From Sporomusaceae bacterium (GTDB lineage: Bacteria > Bacillota > Negativicutes > Acidaminococcales > JAJUGR01), in assembly GCA_029265905.1 (NCBI GenBank), contig JAJUGR010000019.1, positions 1-46,002 of the forward strand: DNA of 46,002 nt. Reading direction: 5' to 3'. The first letter of the stretch is position 1, and each line of letters opens with the position of its first letter. Positions 36,105 to 44,115 of this stretch are shown piece after piece. The notes under the pieces are model-generated. The model saw nothing but the letters and a program-made list of their open reading frames with translations. It was not told where the DNA came from and made no database searches. Made by a program: the position numbers and the translations under genes.

Positions 36105-36977
36105 CTACTGCTCCCAGGTTCTCCGCATCCAAAGCACCAACAAGCTGCCGCCCAGAACCAACGCCAGGAGAGCCACAAGAGCGGAAGACGCCGCACCGAA
36201 TTTAAAATAGCCAAACCCAAGGTTGTAGGCATAAATATTGAGGGTTTCCGAGGCGAAGCCAGGCCCGCCGGCCGTCATCGTGTAGATGATATCAAACGTC
36301 TTAAAGGCATCAATCCCTCTGAGGACAACTGCTACCAAAATCGTCGGGCTCAACAGCGGCAGGGTGATGTAGCGGAATACCTGCCAAGTGTTAGCGCCGT
36401 CCACCATCGCCGCCTCATAGGGATCATGCGGCAAAGCAGCCAGGCCGGCCAGCACAATCAAGGCAACCATCGGCGTCCATTCCCAGATATCGACAATGGC
36501 CAGGGCCGGAATAACCGACGTATTGGACGCCAACCATTTTGAGGCAGGCAGACCCAATAGTTGCAAGGCGTAGTTTCCCAAGCCGATCGTCGGCTCGTAG
36601 AACAGCGTCCACGCCAAGCCAATCGCAACCGGAGTAGCCACCATGGGCAACAGCAAAATGCCTTTGACGAAATTTTTCCCTTTAAATTCGCGGTTCAAAA
36701 TAAGGGCAATCCCTACGCCCAGCACCGTTTCTACGCTCACCGCCAAACCGGTAAAATACAAGGTCAATTTGACCGCGTTAAAAAAGCGCGGATCATTGAA
36801 CAACGCAATATAGTTCTTCAAACCGACAAACTGCACGGCACTGCTGGACGTCATGGACCAATCGGTTAAACTTACCCAAATGGTGTAGGCAACCGGAAAA
36901 GCCATCATCGAGACAATGAACACTGCGGCCGGCAAAGGAAACAGCCACTTTATATTGCGTTCAATAAAGCGTTCCAA
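36105..36977 (-). CDS. Carbohydrate ABC transporter permease, MalF/UgpA-like
   Basis: A 290-residue six-helix permease. The EAA loop reads LPHDPYEAAMVDGANTWQVF followed by ITLPLLSPTI. The start codon is TTG at 36977, behind AGGAGG at 9 nt. A 44-nt palindrome separates this gene from the binding-protein gene upstream and may reduce its expression relative to that gene. Confidence 0.92.
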   Translation of the reverse strand: MERFIERNIKWLFPLPAAVFIVSMMAFPVAYTIWVSLTDWSMTSSSAVQFVGLKNYIALFNDPRFFNAVKLTLYFTGLAVSVETVLGVGIALILNREFKGKNFVKGILLLPMVATPVAIGLAWTLFYEPTIGLGNYALQLLGLPASKWLASNTSVIPALAIVDIWEWTPMVALIVLAGLAALPHDPYEAAMVDGANTWQVFRYITLPLLSPTILVAVVLRGIDAFKTFDIIYTMTAGGPGFASETLNIYAYNLGFGYFKFGAASSALVALLALVLGGSLLVLWMRRTWEQ

Positions 36978-37006
36978 AATGATTTACCTCCTAAAACCAA
37001 CTTAGC

Positions 37007-37050
37007 AATAAGGTTAAAATGCGGCCGCACGGCCGCATTTTAACCTTATT
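37007..37050 (-). terminator. Intercistronic 44-nt palindrome between the binding protein and permease genes
   Basis: Twenty-one-nt arms (AATAAGGTTAAAATGCGGCCG and complement, two-base loop) start 10 nt after the binding-protein stop. Such hairpins commonly terminate part of the transcripts or protect the upstream mRNA from 3' decay, so that binding protein is made in excess. Confidence 0.75.
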
Positions 37051-37059
37051 TCACTCTAT

Positions 37060-38382
37060 CTACTCGCCCGATTTCGCTAGCAGTTCATTCACTTGCGCTA
37101 CAGCGGCTTTCGCCAAGCCAGCAATATCGGCCGTGCCGCCCGTTTCAATCGACTTAACAATCACGTCGCCGATCGCATCACGCGCTTCCACAACCGCCGT
37201 CATGACCGGACGGTCATAAGGAACGGCAATCGCGCCGGTTTGCTTGGCGACATCTGCCATACCGGGATGGAGTTTCGCCAAAACGTCCTTATCGTTCCAA
37301 ATCGCGTTCCGGGTCGTCGTGTTGCCGGCCAGTTGCGCCTTCTTCATGACTTCTTCACTAGACAGCCACTTCACAAATTCCCAGGCTGCTTCTTTTTGCT
37401 TGGACTGAGCCGAAATAGAAACCGCCCAAGGTACCACCATATACGGATGCTGTCCGGCCGAACCGCCCGGGAACATCGCAATGCCGATCTTGTCAGCTAC
37501 TTTTGATTTTTGCGGATCGAGCAAGCCAGGCAAGAGCGTGCTGGCGTCCGTCCACATGGCAACCTTGCCGCTGGCCATCAGGGCCTGCGCTTGCGGCCAG
37601 CTCATGTTGGTTACGCCGGGCGGGCCGTAGTCGTGGAGAATTTTCCCGTAGTATTGAATGGCTTTCACGGCTTCCGGCGTATCGATGACGCATTCCCCCC
37701 CTTTGAGGAAATCGCCGCCATGCGCATACAAATAGCTGGAAAATTGGGTAACTGCGGCGCCGCGCTGCCCGCGGGAAACAATCCCGTAGACGCCGTTAGC
37801 CGGGTCATTCAGCTGCTTGGCCGCCGCTTCCAGTTCCGCTAACGTCTTGGGCGGCTGCAGGCCGGCTTGGGCGAACAAGTCCTTACGGTAAAACAGGGTT
37901 TCCCATTCGGTGACAATCGGCACGGCATACAGATTGCCGTTCAGCGTAGTTGCCTCGACAGCTGATTTTTGGAAATCATTCCATTTCCAATCAGCCGGCG
38001 TCTTTTTCGTGTCAGTCACATACGGTGAAAGCGGCTCATACCATTTGTTTTTGCTAAACAAGCGCCCTTCCTGCAGCGGGCGGGTCATAAAGACATCAAT
38101 CGTTGAGGAGCCCGAGGTAAGTTCAACCGTTAATTTCTGCGTCAGCTGATCCTCAAAATAGCTCTCCATCTTGACCTTGATGCCGGTTTTCTTCTCAAAC
38201 TCAGGGATAAGCGACTTGATGGCGTCCGTGTAGGTATGGTTCGAAGCCACGAATCGAATCGTCTGTCCGGACAGCTTCTGCCCCTCCGGCGCCTTTGGAG
38301 CGCTGCCGCCACAGCCAGTCAACACCGCCGCGGCCGTAACCGCGGCGGCAAACACTGCGCCCCGCTTCATCATTTTACCCAT
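37060..38382 (-). CDS. Carbohydrate ABC transporter substrate-binding lipoprotein (family 1)
   Basis: A 440-residue extracytoplasmic binding protein. The signal peptide (KMMKRGAVFAAAVTAAAV) ends in the lipobox VLTGC. The mature part has the CUT1 pattern: SLIPEFEKKTGIKVKMES, TSGSSTIDVFMTRPLQEG and the C-terminal EAAWEFVKWLSSEEV. ATG at 38382 follows AAGGAGGGGG. It heads an operon of two permeases, an ATPase and gnd, which hints at a substrate entering the pentose-phosphate route, but ligand specificity cannot be read directly. Confidence 0.93.
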   Translation of the reverse strand: MGKMMKRGAVFAAAVTAAAVLTGCGGSAPKAPEGQKLSGQTIRFVASNHTYTDAIKSLIPEFEKKTGIKVKMESYFEDQLTQKLTVELTSGSSTIDVFMTRPLQEGRLFSKNKWYEPLSPYVTDTKKTPADWKWNDFQKSAVEATTLNGNLYAVPIVTEWETLFYRKDLFAQAGLQPPKTLAELEAAAKQLNDPANGVYGIVSRGQRGAAVTQFSSYLYAHGGDFLKGGECVIDTPEAVKAIQYYGKILHDYGPPGVTNMSWPQAQALMASGKVAMWTDASTLLPGLLDPQKSKVADKIGIAMFPGGSAGQHPYMVVPWAVSISAQSKQKEAAWEFVKWLSSEEVMKKAQLAGNTTTRNAIWNDKDVLAKLHPGMADVAKQTGAIAVPYDRPVMTAVVEARDAIGDVIVKSIETGGTADIAGLAKAAVAQVNELLAKSGE

Positions 38383-38437
38383 TTTTCCCCCTCCTTTTAA
38401 ATTGAGCCCCGTCTGTCCTTGGCATTTGACATAAAGC

Positions 38438-38467
38438 ATTATGAGCTTATTCTAGGCCGTAACGCAA
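38438..38467 (-). promoter_or_regulatory. Promoter of the sugar transporter operon
   Basis: On the minus strand, TTGCGT (38467-38462), an 18-nt spacer and CATAAT (38443-38438). Its -35 box resembles that of the LarA-like operon. Confidence 0.55.
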
Positions 38468-38482
38468 AACACCTGCTGTTTT

Positions 38483-38497
38483 TGAAAAATTTTTTAA
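38483..38497. promoter_or_regulatory. Candidate RpiR-type box upstream of the sugar transporter promoter
   Basis: TGAAAAATTTTTTAA at 16 nt upstream of the -35 box resembles the dyad at 29698-29712. If real, one regulator would control both halves of the gluconate block. The match is imperfect on the 3' half and the region is AT-rich. Confidence 0.35.
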
Positions 38498-38567
38498 ATT
38501 ATTCTCTTAATTTTGATATATTTCTGCCAAAACCGCTGCCGACCGCATCGGTTACTGGCAAAAATAA

Positions 38568-38611
38568 ACAAGGCGACTCAGCCGGTGAAAAACCGCATCG
38601 AGTCGCCTTGT
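38568..38611. terminator. Terminator hairpin behind the M20 amidohydrolase
   Basis: ACAAGGCGACTC and GAGTCGCCTTGT enclose a 20-nt loop, 49 nt downstream of the stop at 38660. The minus-strand continuation is A/T-rich. Confidence 0.7.
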
Positions 38612-38659
38612 TGTTTCAATATAACGCTGATTCGCACAGCCGAAAAGCACTAGCCCGCC

Positions 38660-39766
38660 TTATCGTTTCAACACTTTTCGCGCCGCGTAGACAAAGACGG
38701 CTTGCCCTTTGGCCAAGGCGCGTTTGTCAAACGTCATGTCGGGGTGATGTATGCCCGGCGTCAAGCCGCAGCCCAAGCCAAAATATCCGGCCTTAATCGA
38801 GGGCTTCTCCTTGATGAAAAAATGGAAGTCTTCGCCGCCCGCCGTCTTGACCGGCTTGTGCAGCCCCTCGGGACCATAGACGGCCGTGATCGCTTCCGAT
38901 AATAAAGCGATCATATCGTCCGTGTATTCGGCCGCCGGTATGCTTTGGTAGTTCGTCACTTCAACCGTCGCGCCCACCGTGGCGGCGCCGGCCCGGATTG
39001 CCGACTTCGCCTTCTCAATCAGCTTTTCCATTGTGCTGTTCAACTCGGCGCGCACGTCCCAGGTGACGGTCGCCTCCGCCGGTATCGCATTCGTGACGCC
39101 CGAGTCGCAAAGAAAGCGGGTCGCTTTGATGCTGTAGGACTCGTTCGGGTTCAAGTGAATGGCGTTGACGGCCGCAATCGCCACCGCAGCCGCGTCAATT
39201 GCGTTCACGCCCAGATGTGGCCGCGCGCCGTGGGCGGGCACGCCGTGGAACACACCCTCGAGTCGTTCGGAAGCCGCATGATACAGGGCAGGAAGCGCCT
39301 GCGCCTGCGTGATCTCTTCTTGAGGCCGCAAATGCACGCCCAAGATCATGTCGACGTCATCGACCGCACCGTCCTTGATCATCGACAGCGCCCCCGTTCC
39401 AAGCTCCTCCGCCGGCTGGAACAAAATTTTCAATTTCCCTCTCTGCACGGAACCGCTGGCAACCAGTTCTTCCGCCGCCGCCAGCACCATAGCGGCATGC
39501 GCATCGTGGCCGCAGGTATGCATGGCGCACAATTGGCCGTTGACCATATGGCCGAGCGCATCGATATCGGCCCGCAAAGCCAGGGTCGGCCCTTCCTTTC
39601 CGCTGTCATATTCGCCGACAACACCGGTGGCGCCGCCAACCTGCTCTCGCACCGCAAAACCGGCCTTTTTCAGCTCGCCGGCTAAAAACGCCGCGGTTTT
39701 ATGCTCCTGAAAACCAAGCTCCGGTATGGTATGTAAGAAGTCATACAAATCAATTACTCTGGACAT
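38660..39766 (-). CDS. M20 family amidohydrolase (N-acyl amino acid hydrolase-like)
   Basis: A 368-residue metal hydrolase of the aminoacylase/hippurate hydrolase group. IPELGFQEHKTA (14-25), LRADIDALG, MHTCGHDAHAAM (82-93, C85 and H87 as metal ligands), QPAEELGTGA and the C-terminal GIHHPDMTFD are all present. ATG at 39766 follows AGGAGG. It is divergent from the yjiH/yjiG pair across a 149-nt region with two good promoters, which suggests that those membrane proteins move its substrate or product. Confidence 0.92.
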   Translation of the reverse strand: MSRVIDLYDFLHTIPELGFQEHKTAAFLAGELKKAGFAVREQVGGATGVVGEYDSGKEGPTLALRADIDALGHMVNGQLCAMHTCGHDAHAAMVLAAAEELVASGSVQRGKLKILFQPAEELGTGALSMIKDGAVDDVDMILGVHLRPQEEITQAQALPALYHAASERLEGVFHGVPAHGARPHLGVNAIDAAAVAIAAVNAIHLNPNESYSIKATRFLCDSGVTNAIPAEATVTWDVRAELNSTMEKLIEKAKSAIRAGAATVGATVEVTNYQSIPAAEYTDDMIALLSEAITAVYGPEGLHKPVKTAGGEDFHFFIKEKPSIKAGYFGLGCGLTPGIHHPDMTFDKRALAKGQAVFVYAARKVLKR

Positions 39767-39785
39767 GTCATCCCCTCCTAGCCGA

Positions 39786-39814
39786 ATTGTAACGAAAACA
39801 ATACTATTGTTCAA
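39786..39814 (-). promoter_or_regulatory. Promoter of the M20 amidohydrolase gene, with internal dyad
   Basis: TTGAAC (39814-39809), a 17-nt spacer and TACAAT (39791-39786) on the minus strand. An inverted repeat, AACAAT-ACT-ATTGTT (39797-39811), fills the spacer and could be an operator. Confidence 0.7.
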
Positions 39815-39839
39815 GAAGTTGAGGCTTTTCGGCGCTTAA

Positions 39840-39868
39840 TTGACTTATCAACCATTCCTCCATATAAT
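39840..39868 (+). promoter_or_regulatory. Promoter of the yjiH-yjiG operon
   Basis: TTGACT (39840-39845), a 17-nt spacer and TATAAT (39863-39868), nearly consensus. The start near 39875 gives a leader of about 40 nt. Confidence 0.85.
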
Positions 39869-39915
39869 TAATGGTACTCTAGCAGAACACAAAATGCAAA
39901 ACAGGAGGGACATGA

Positions 39916-40587
39916 ATGGGAGAGGAAAAACACACACAGTCATCTAGAGAGTTGCACGTCGGACCGGGGGCGTACATAGCGCTGATTATCGCAATCTTAT
40001 TTTTCTCCGGACTTTTCATGAAGGTTGGTGGCATGAAATGGCTGAGCGCCTTTGACTTCACCACCTTGAGCGGGACGTTCGGCACGATGAAGGACCCGGC
40101 CAAAAACACCTTTTTGGGCGCCGGCGGCGCCAGCGCCAAAGCCGGTTTCTTGTTCGCCTTGTCCTTGGCGCCAACCGTCATGCTGGCATTAGGCGTCCTG
40201 GAAATTTTCACGCATTACGGCGCAATCCGCGCCGCCCACAAGCTGCTCACGCCGCTGCTCAAGCCGCTGCTCGGCATCCCCGGCCTTACCGGCCTGGCCT
40301 TGATCACGGACTTGCAGAGCACCGATGCCGGTGCGGCCCTGACCAAAGAACTGTACGACGAAAAAGAAATCACGAAAAAAGAGCTTGTCGTGATGAGCGC
40401 CTGGCAGTATTCCGGCGCCGGCATGATCAACAACTATTTTGCCATCGGCTCCGCCTTGTTTGCCGTGCTGACGGCACCGGTCATCATCCCACTGGTGCTC
40501 ATGTTCGTCTTGAAGTTTGTGGGCGGCATGTTCGTACGTTTTGTTCTGAGCACTGTATACAAGGAGGACTTCCAAGATGAGCAATAA
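39916..40587 (+). CDS. YjiH-family membrane protein with nucleoside-recognition (gate) domain
   Basis: A 223-residue membrane protein with about five hydrophobic segments. The gate domain begins near LAPTVMLALGVLEIF and includes GLALITDLQSTDAGAAL and VVMSAWQYSGAGMINNYF, the family's conserved core. It resembles E. coli YjiH, which sits with yjiG beside the isoaspartyl dipeptidase gene iadA. Transport of nucleosides or peptides has been proposed for such proteins without proof. ATG at 39916 follows AGGAGGG. It overlaps yjiG by 11 nt and is paralogous to the interrupted exon at 137-346. Confidence 0.85.
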   Translation: MGEEKHTQSSRELHVGPGAYIALIIAILFFSGLFMKVGGMKWLSAFDFTTLSGTFGTMKDPAKNTFLGAGGASAKAGFLFALSLAPTVMLALGVLEIFTHYGAIRAAHKLLTPLLKPLLGIPGLTGLALITDLQSTDAGAALTKELYDEKEITKKELVVMSAWQYSGAGMINNYFAIGSALFAVLTAPVIIPLVLMFVLKFVGGMFVRFVLSTVYKEDFQDEQ

Positions 40588-41050
40588 TCCCAAAACGAAC
40601 ACCACCAGCAACCCGTTTGACATTTTTGTCATCGGCGCCCGCAAAGGCTTCAACATTGCCATCAACAACTTGATGCCGAACGTGCTGATGGCCTATGTGC
40701 TCGCCGAAGTGTTGAATATCCTGGGCGTCATGCAATTGGTCGGCCGTCTGTTCGGACCGCTGATGGGCATCTTCGGCCTCCCGGGCGAAGCGGTCACCGT
40801 CTTATTGACCGCCTGGCTTTCCTCGTCCGCCGGCACGGGCATCGCTGTCAGCCTGCTGAACAAGGGCGTTTTGAACGGCACCCATGCAACGATCCTGATT
40901 GCCGCCATTTTCCTGATGGGCTCGCAGCTCCAGTACATGGGCCGCCTGCTCGGCGTAGCGGATGTGCCAAAGAAATATTGGCCGCTGTTGATGCTCACCA
41001 GCATTCTCAACGCCTGCATCGCCATGTTCGTCATGCGTATTTTCGCCTAA
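40577..41050 (+). CDS. YjiG-family membrane protein with nucleoside-recognition (gate) domain
   Basis: A 157-residue membrane protein with four or so helices. FVIGARKGFNIAINNLMPNV (~18-37) and VTVLLTAWLSSSAGTGIAVS resemble spore maturation protein B-type gate domains. YjiH and YjiG are probably the two halves of one membrane complex, as suggested by the 11-nt gene overlap. ATG at 40577 has AAGGAGG 11 nt upstream. The substrate is unknown; the hydrolase across the divergent promoter is the best hint. Confidence 0.85.
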   Translation: MSNNPKTNTTSNPFDIFVIGARKGFNIAINNLMPNVLMAYVLAEVLNILGVMQLVGRLFGPLMGIFGLPGEAVTVLLTAWLSSSAGTGIAVSLLNKGVLNGTHATILIAAIFLMGSQLQYMGRLLGVADVPKKYWPLLMLTSILNACIAMFVMRIFA

Positions 41051-41060
41051 CCAGGACCAT

Positions 41061-41100
41061 AAAAGCCCTCAGCAACGCGGCCGCGTTGCTGAGGGCTTTT
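41061..41100. terminator. Perfect 40-nt palindrome, bidirectional terminator
   Basis: Twenty-nt arms AAAAGCCCTCAGCAACGCGG and complement with no loop lie 10 nt after the yjiG stop and 51 nt before the desulfoferrodoxin stop on the other strand. Confidence 0.92.
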
Positions 41101-41151
41101 GCTTCATGAGGTTCCTTCATTAATTCTACCGCTTGAAGACAACGCCGCAAC

Positions 41152-41529
41152 TCAAATCGTCGCTTTCCACAAGCCGTGGAGGTTGCAATAGGCATAAACT
41201 TCCGCGTGTTCCTTGTCGCAGAAAACCGCTTCCGGCTTATCGCCTGGCGAAAGAGCGATGCGCTGGGTTCCCGTTGCATCCGTAACAAAAATCCATTCGA
41301 TGTAATGCGCTTCCGTCATCGGATGCTCGACACTGCCAACTTTGACATGCAGCTTCCCATCCTTGCGCTCGGCGACAGGCACGTGCTTTTCAACCGCGGC
41401 ATCCGTCGTATTGGGCACCAGATGCTCCATCGGCTTGCCGCAGCAAACCAGTTGACCGCCGCCATTTTTAATCAAACCGACGATATTGCCGCAGATGCTG
41501 CAGCGATAAAATTGAACGCTTTCTTTCAC
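41152..41529 (-). CDS. dfx: Desulfoferrodoxin (superoxide reductase)
   Basis: A 125-residue two-iron protein. The desulforedoxin-like centre I has C10, C13 and the adjacent C29-C30; the catalytic centre II is bound by H49, H69, H75, C115 and H118 (EKHVP, VEHPMTEAHYIEW, YCNLHGLW). It reduces superoxide to peroxide without oxygen release and is typical of anaerobes. ATG at 41529 is preceded by GAGG. It appears monocistronic. Confidence 0.96.
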   Translation of the reverse strand: MKESVQFYRCSICGNIVGLIKNGGGQLVCCGKPMEHLVPNTTDAAVEKHVPVAERKDGKLHVKVGSVEHPMTEAHYIEWIFVTDATGTQRIALSPGDKPEAVFCDKEHAEVYAYCNLHGLWKATI

Positions 41530-41621
41530 TTTACAAACCTCACTTTCATGATAAATTGGCCGGACGTTAGCCGCCCTTTAACTGTATATGTTATCCATCG
41601 ATAACGATATTCCTGCACGTT

Positions 41622-41957
41622 TTAGACAAAAATTAATTGCACCAGCAGCATGTACAGCGCCGTACCGCCGCCGATGCTCAGCAGGCTGTTTCTTTTCGCC
41701 AAATGCAGCAAAACTACGCCGCCGATCGCCAGCCCTTCCGGCAAGCCATGCGGCGCCGACGAAACAGGCACATCTTTCAAACAATACACGATCAATAACC
41801 CGATCGCGGAGAAGGGCAGCACTTTTCCCAAGTACAGAATGTAGGGCGGCGTTTTTTTATTTTCCGGAAAAAGCAAAAACGGCAAAACCCGCGTCAAAAC
41901 AGTGGCAAGCGCAACCACAGCGATAATGAGCAACGACTGTTGCGCAGTTAATATCAT
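41622..41957 (-). CDS. azlD: AzlD-family branched-chain amino acid exporter subunit
   Basis: A 111-residue, four-helix membrane protein that partners AzlC. TVLTRVLPFLLF (~18-29), YLGKVLPFSAIGLLIVYCL and LAKRNSLLSIGGGTALYMLL fit the family. Its ATG at 41957 shares one base with the azlC stop. The pair exports branched-chain amino acids or analogues. The reading frame continues open upstream inside azlC but is not used. Confidence 0.93.
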   Translation of the reverse strand: MILTAQQSLLIIAVVALATVLTRVLPFLLFPENKKTPPYILYLGKVLPFSAIGLLIVYCLKDVPVSSAPHGLPEGLAIGGVVLLHLAKRNSLLSIGGGTALYMLLVQLIFV

Positions 41958-42652
41958 CAGGCAGTTCTCCTTTCCAGCGTTTTGCGCGACAAGGTCAGTA
42001 CAGCAACTATCACCAGCATTGCCGGCAGAACAAAATGCTTGGCACCGAAAAGAAGCAGGCACGCCGAGGACGCGAGGACGCCTATAATCGCCGGAGCATG
42101 GCATTGCTGCGACTTCCATTGCTCAATGAAAATAACCACGAACAGAGCGGTCATAACAAAGTCAATCCCCTTGCTGTTAAACGCCACCATTTCTCCCAGT
42201 AAAATACCCAAGCCCGAACCGATTATCCAGTACAAATGATCAAGCAGCGTGATAAAAAACATAAACCAGTTGCGATCAACGCCCTCCGGCGGCTCCGCCG
42301 CGCACAGGATTGAAAACGTTTCATCCGTAAGCCCAAAAGCCAGATAGGCCTTTTTCCACCCCAGCCCGCGCAGGCGGCCCAACATGGAAATGCCGTAAAA
42401 CAAATGCCGGGCATTGACCGCCAGCGTAATGGCAAACGCGTAAACCGGATTAAAAGCTGTTGTCAGCAGCCCGATCGTCACAAACTGCGCCGCCCCGGCG
42501 TAAACGGCGGCACTCATCAAAATTGCCCAGCCCAGCGAATAGCCTTTGCTGCCCAGTATAACGCCAAACGCGGTCCCAAAAAAAATATAGCCAGTCAAGA
42601 CTGGCAGGGTGTGCGGGAAAGCCGCTGCAAGGGCTTTCTTTTTCACTTCCAT
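41957..42652 (-). CDS. azlC: AzlC-family branched-chain amino acid transporter
   Basis: A 231-residue membrane protein with about seven helices. FPHTLPVLTGYIFFGTAFGV (~13-32), AAVYAGAAQFVTIGLL, NARHLFYGISM and LAFGLTDETFSILC are AzlC hallmarks. ATG at 42652 follows AGGAGG by 6 nt; a TTG at 42658 is in frame but less likely. No regulator gene is adjacent. Confidence 0.94.
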   Translation of the reverse strand: MEVKKKALAAAFPHTLPVLTGYIFFGTAFGVILGSKGYSLGWAILMSAAVYAGAAQFVTIGLLTTAFNPVYAFAITLAVNARHLFYGISMLGRLRGLGWKKAYLAFGLTDETFSILCAAEPPEGVDRNWFMFFITLLDHLYWIIGSGLGILLGEMVAFNSKGIDFVMTALFVVIFIEQWKSQQCHAPAIIGVLASSACLLLFGAKHFVLPAMLVIVAVLTLSRKTLERRTA

Positions 42653-42731
42653 TGTCAACCTCCTATTATCGAGAGCTTCTTATACATCGTATCATGCAGG
42701 CAATAAAAACGGAACGGTTCCCTGTAAAAAG

Positions 42732-42764
42732 CAAGAAAACCGGACGCCTGGTCCGGTTTTCTTG
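42732..42764 (-). terminator. Terminator of the polar amino-acid ABC operon
   Basis: CAAGAAAACCGGAC and GTCCGGTTTTCTTG around a 5-nt loop, with a minus-strand CTTTTT run after it. It lies 33 nt after the last permease stop. Confidence 0.88.
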
Positions 42765-42796
42765 ACACAATATGCAATTGACGCCAACCAATCCGC

Positions 42797-43447
42797 TTAC
42801 GCCCTGCTCAAAGCCATGCGCCGTTGTAGAAACCTGGCATACGCCGACAAGGCATAATTGACGCTAAAATAGGTCGCGGCGATCATGCTAAACAACGTAA
42901 ACACCTGCGCCGTGGTGCCGTACTTGCCCATGATAATCATCCCTTTGCCGGTCAGCTCTTCAATCCCAACCGCCCACACGAACGACGTGTCTTTAATAAT
43001 CGTCGTCCCCTGCGAGACGAGCGGCGGAATCATGTTCTTCAAGGCCTGCGGCAAGATAATGTGGCGCAGCGTCATTACGTAACCGAAGCCTTGTGACTTA
43101 GCCGCCTCCCATTGCCCGCGCGGCACGGAGTTCAGGCCGCCGCGGACAATCTCCGCGATAATGGCCGAAGTGAAAACGGTCATGGCGGCAATCCCGGCTT
43201 GCACCGGCGGCAAGGGCGTCATGAAGCGAAACCCCAGAATGAAAAGCAGCGTCGGGGTATTGCGCACCAGTTCCACGTACATAGCGGCAAACCGGGAAAA
43301 GACAGGATGACCGGAAAAGCGCGCCACGCCCAGCACAATCCCGAAAGCCAGGCTTAGGACGATTGAACTAGCAGCGATCTCCAGCGTAATCAGCAGGCCT
43401 TGCCCCAAAAACTGGATGATGTCCAACTGAAACAAGACACTGTTCAT
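42797..43447 (-). CDS. Polar amino-acid ABC transporter permease (second subunit)
   Basis: A 216-residue HisM/GlnP-type permease with about five helices. [17 protein letters not shown] (~73-89) and the EAA loop [18 protein letters not shown] with [18 protein letters not shown] identify it. ATG at 43447 overlaps the preceding permease stop as ATGA. The two permeases would form a heterodimeric channel. Confidence 0.94.
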   Translation of the reverse strand: MNSVLFQLDIIQFLGQGLLITLEIAASSIVLSLAFGIVLGVARFSGHPVFSRFAAMYVELVRNTPTLLFILGFRFMTPLPPVQAGIAAMTVFTSAIIAEIVRGGLNSVPRGQWEAAKSQGFGYVMTLRHIILPQALKNMIPPLVSQGTTIIKDTSFVWAVGIEELTGKGMIIMGKYGTTAQVFTLFSMIAATYFSVNYALSAYARFLQRRMALSRA

Positions 43448-44115
43448 CCCTTCACCCCCGTCTGCTCTTCAAGCCTCCGCGCATAGGTTGCCAGCGGCAG
43501 GCAAAGCGCGATATACAAGATACCGGTCGCCACGTACGCCGGTCCATAATAGAGATTGGAAGACGACCAGGAGTCCGCCTGGTACATCAGTTCTCCGCCG
43601 GCAACCATTGCCAGCACCGACGTGTTCTTGATCAGGCTGACCGCCTGGTTCGTCAGCGGCGGAAAGGCCATGCGTTTCGCCTGCGGCAAAATAATGTGGC
43701 GCATGGCGCGCCAGAAGGAAAAACCCTGTGAATAGGCCGCTTCAAGCTGTCCGCGGGGAACAGCCTGAATGCCGGCGCGTACGACCTCGGAAACATAGGC
43801 GCCATGATAGACGCCCACCCCGAGCACGCCAACCGCAAAGGTCGGCAGCATAATGCCAAGGTGCGGCAACGCATGGTACAAAAAGAATACCTGAATGACT
43901 AGCGGCGTATTTTGTATCGACTCGATATAAACCCGCGCGAGGCCTTTTGCCAGCTTGCTGCTGCCGCTGCTGAGGACGCCGAAGAAGCCTCCCAGCAAAA
44001 GCGCCAGCAGCAGCGCCAGCCCTGATACCAGCACGGTATGAGCAAATCCTTCGCCAAAAACGGTCCAGTCGCTGACCAAGGCGGCCCACTTATAATCAGC
44101 AAACGCTCCGTTCAC
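43444..44115 (-). CDS. Polar amino-acid ABC transporter permease (first subunit)
   Basis: A 223-residue permease with [19 protein letters not shown] and EAA loop [20 protein letters not shown], then [18 protein letters not shown]. The start is GTG at 44115, sharing a base with the binding-protein stop. It is similar to its neighbour, as expected from an old tandem duplication in this family. Confidence 0.94.
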   Translation of the reverse strand: MNGAFADYKWAALVSDWTVFGEGFAHTVLVSGLALLLALLLGGFFGVLSSGSSKLAKGLARVYIESIQNTPLVIQVFFLYHALPHLGIMLPTFAVGVLGVGVYHGAYVSEVVRAGIQAVPRGQLEAAYSQGFSFWRAMRHIILPQAKRMAFPPLTNQAVSLIKNTSVLAMVAGGELMYQADSWSSSNLYYGPAYVATGILYIALCLPLATYARRLEEQTGVKG

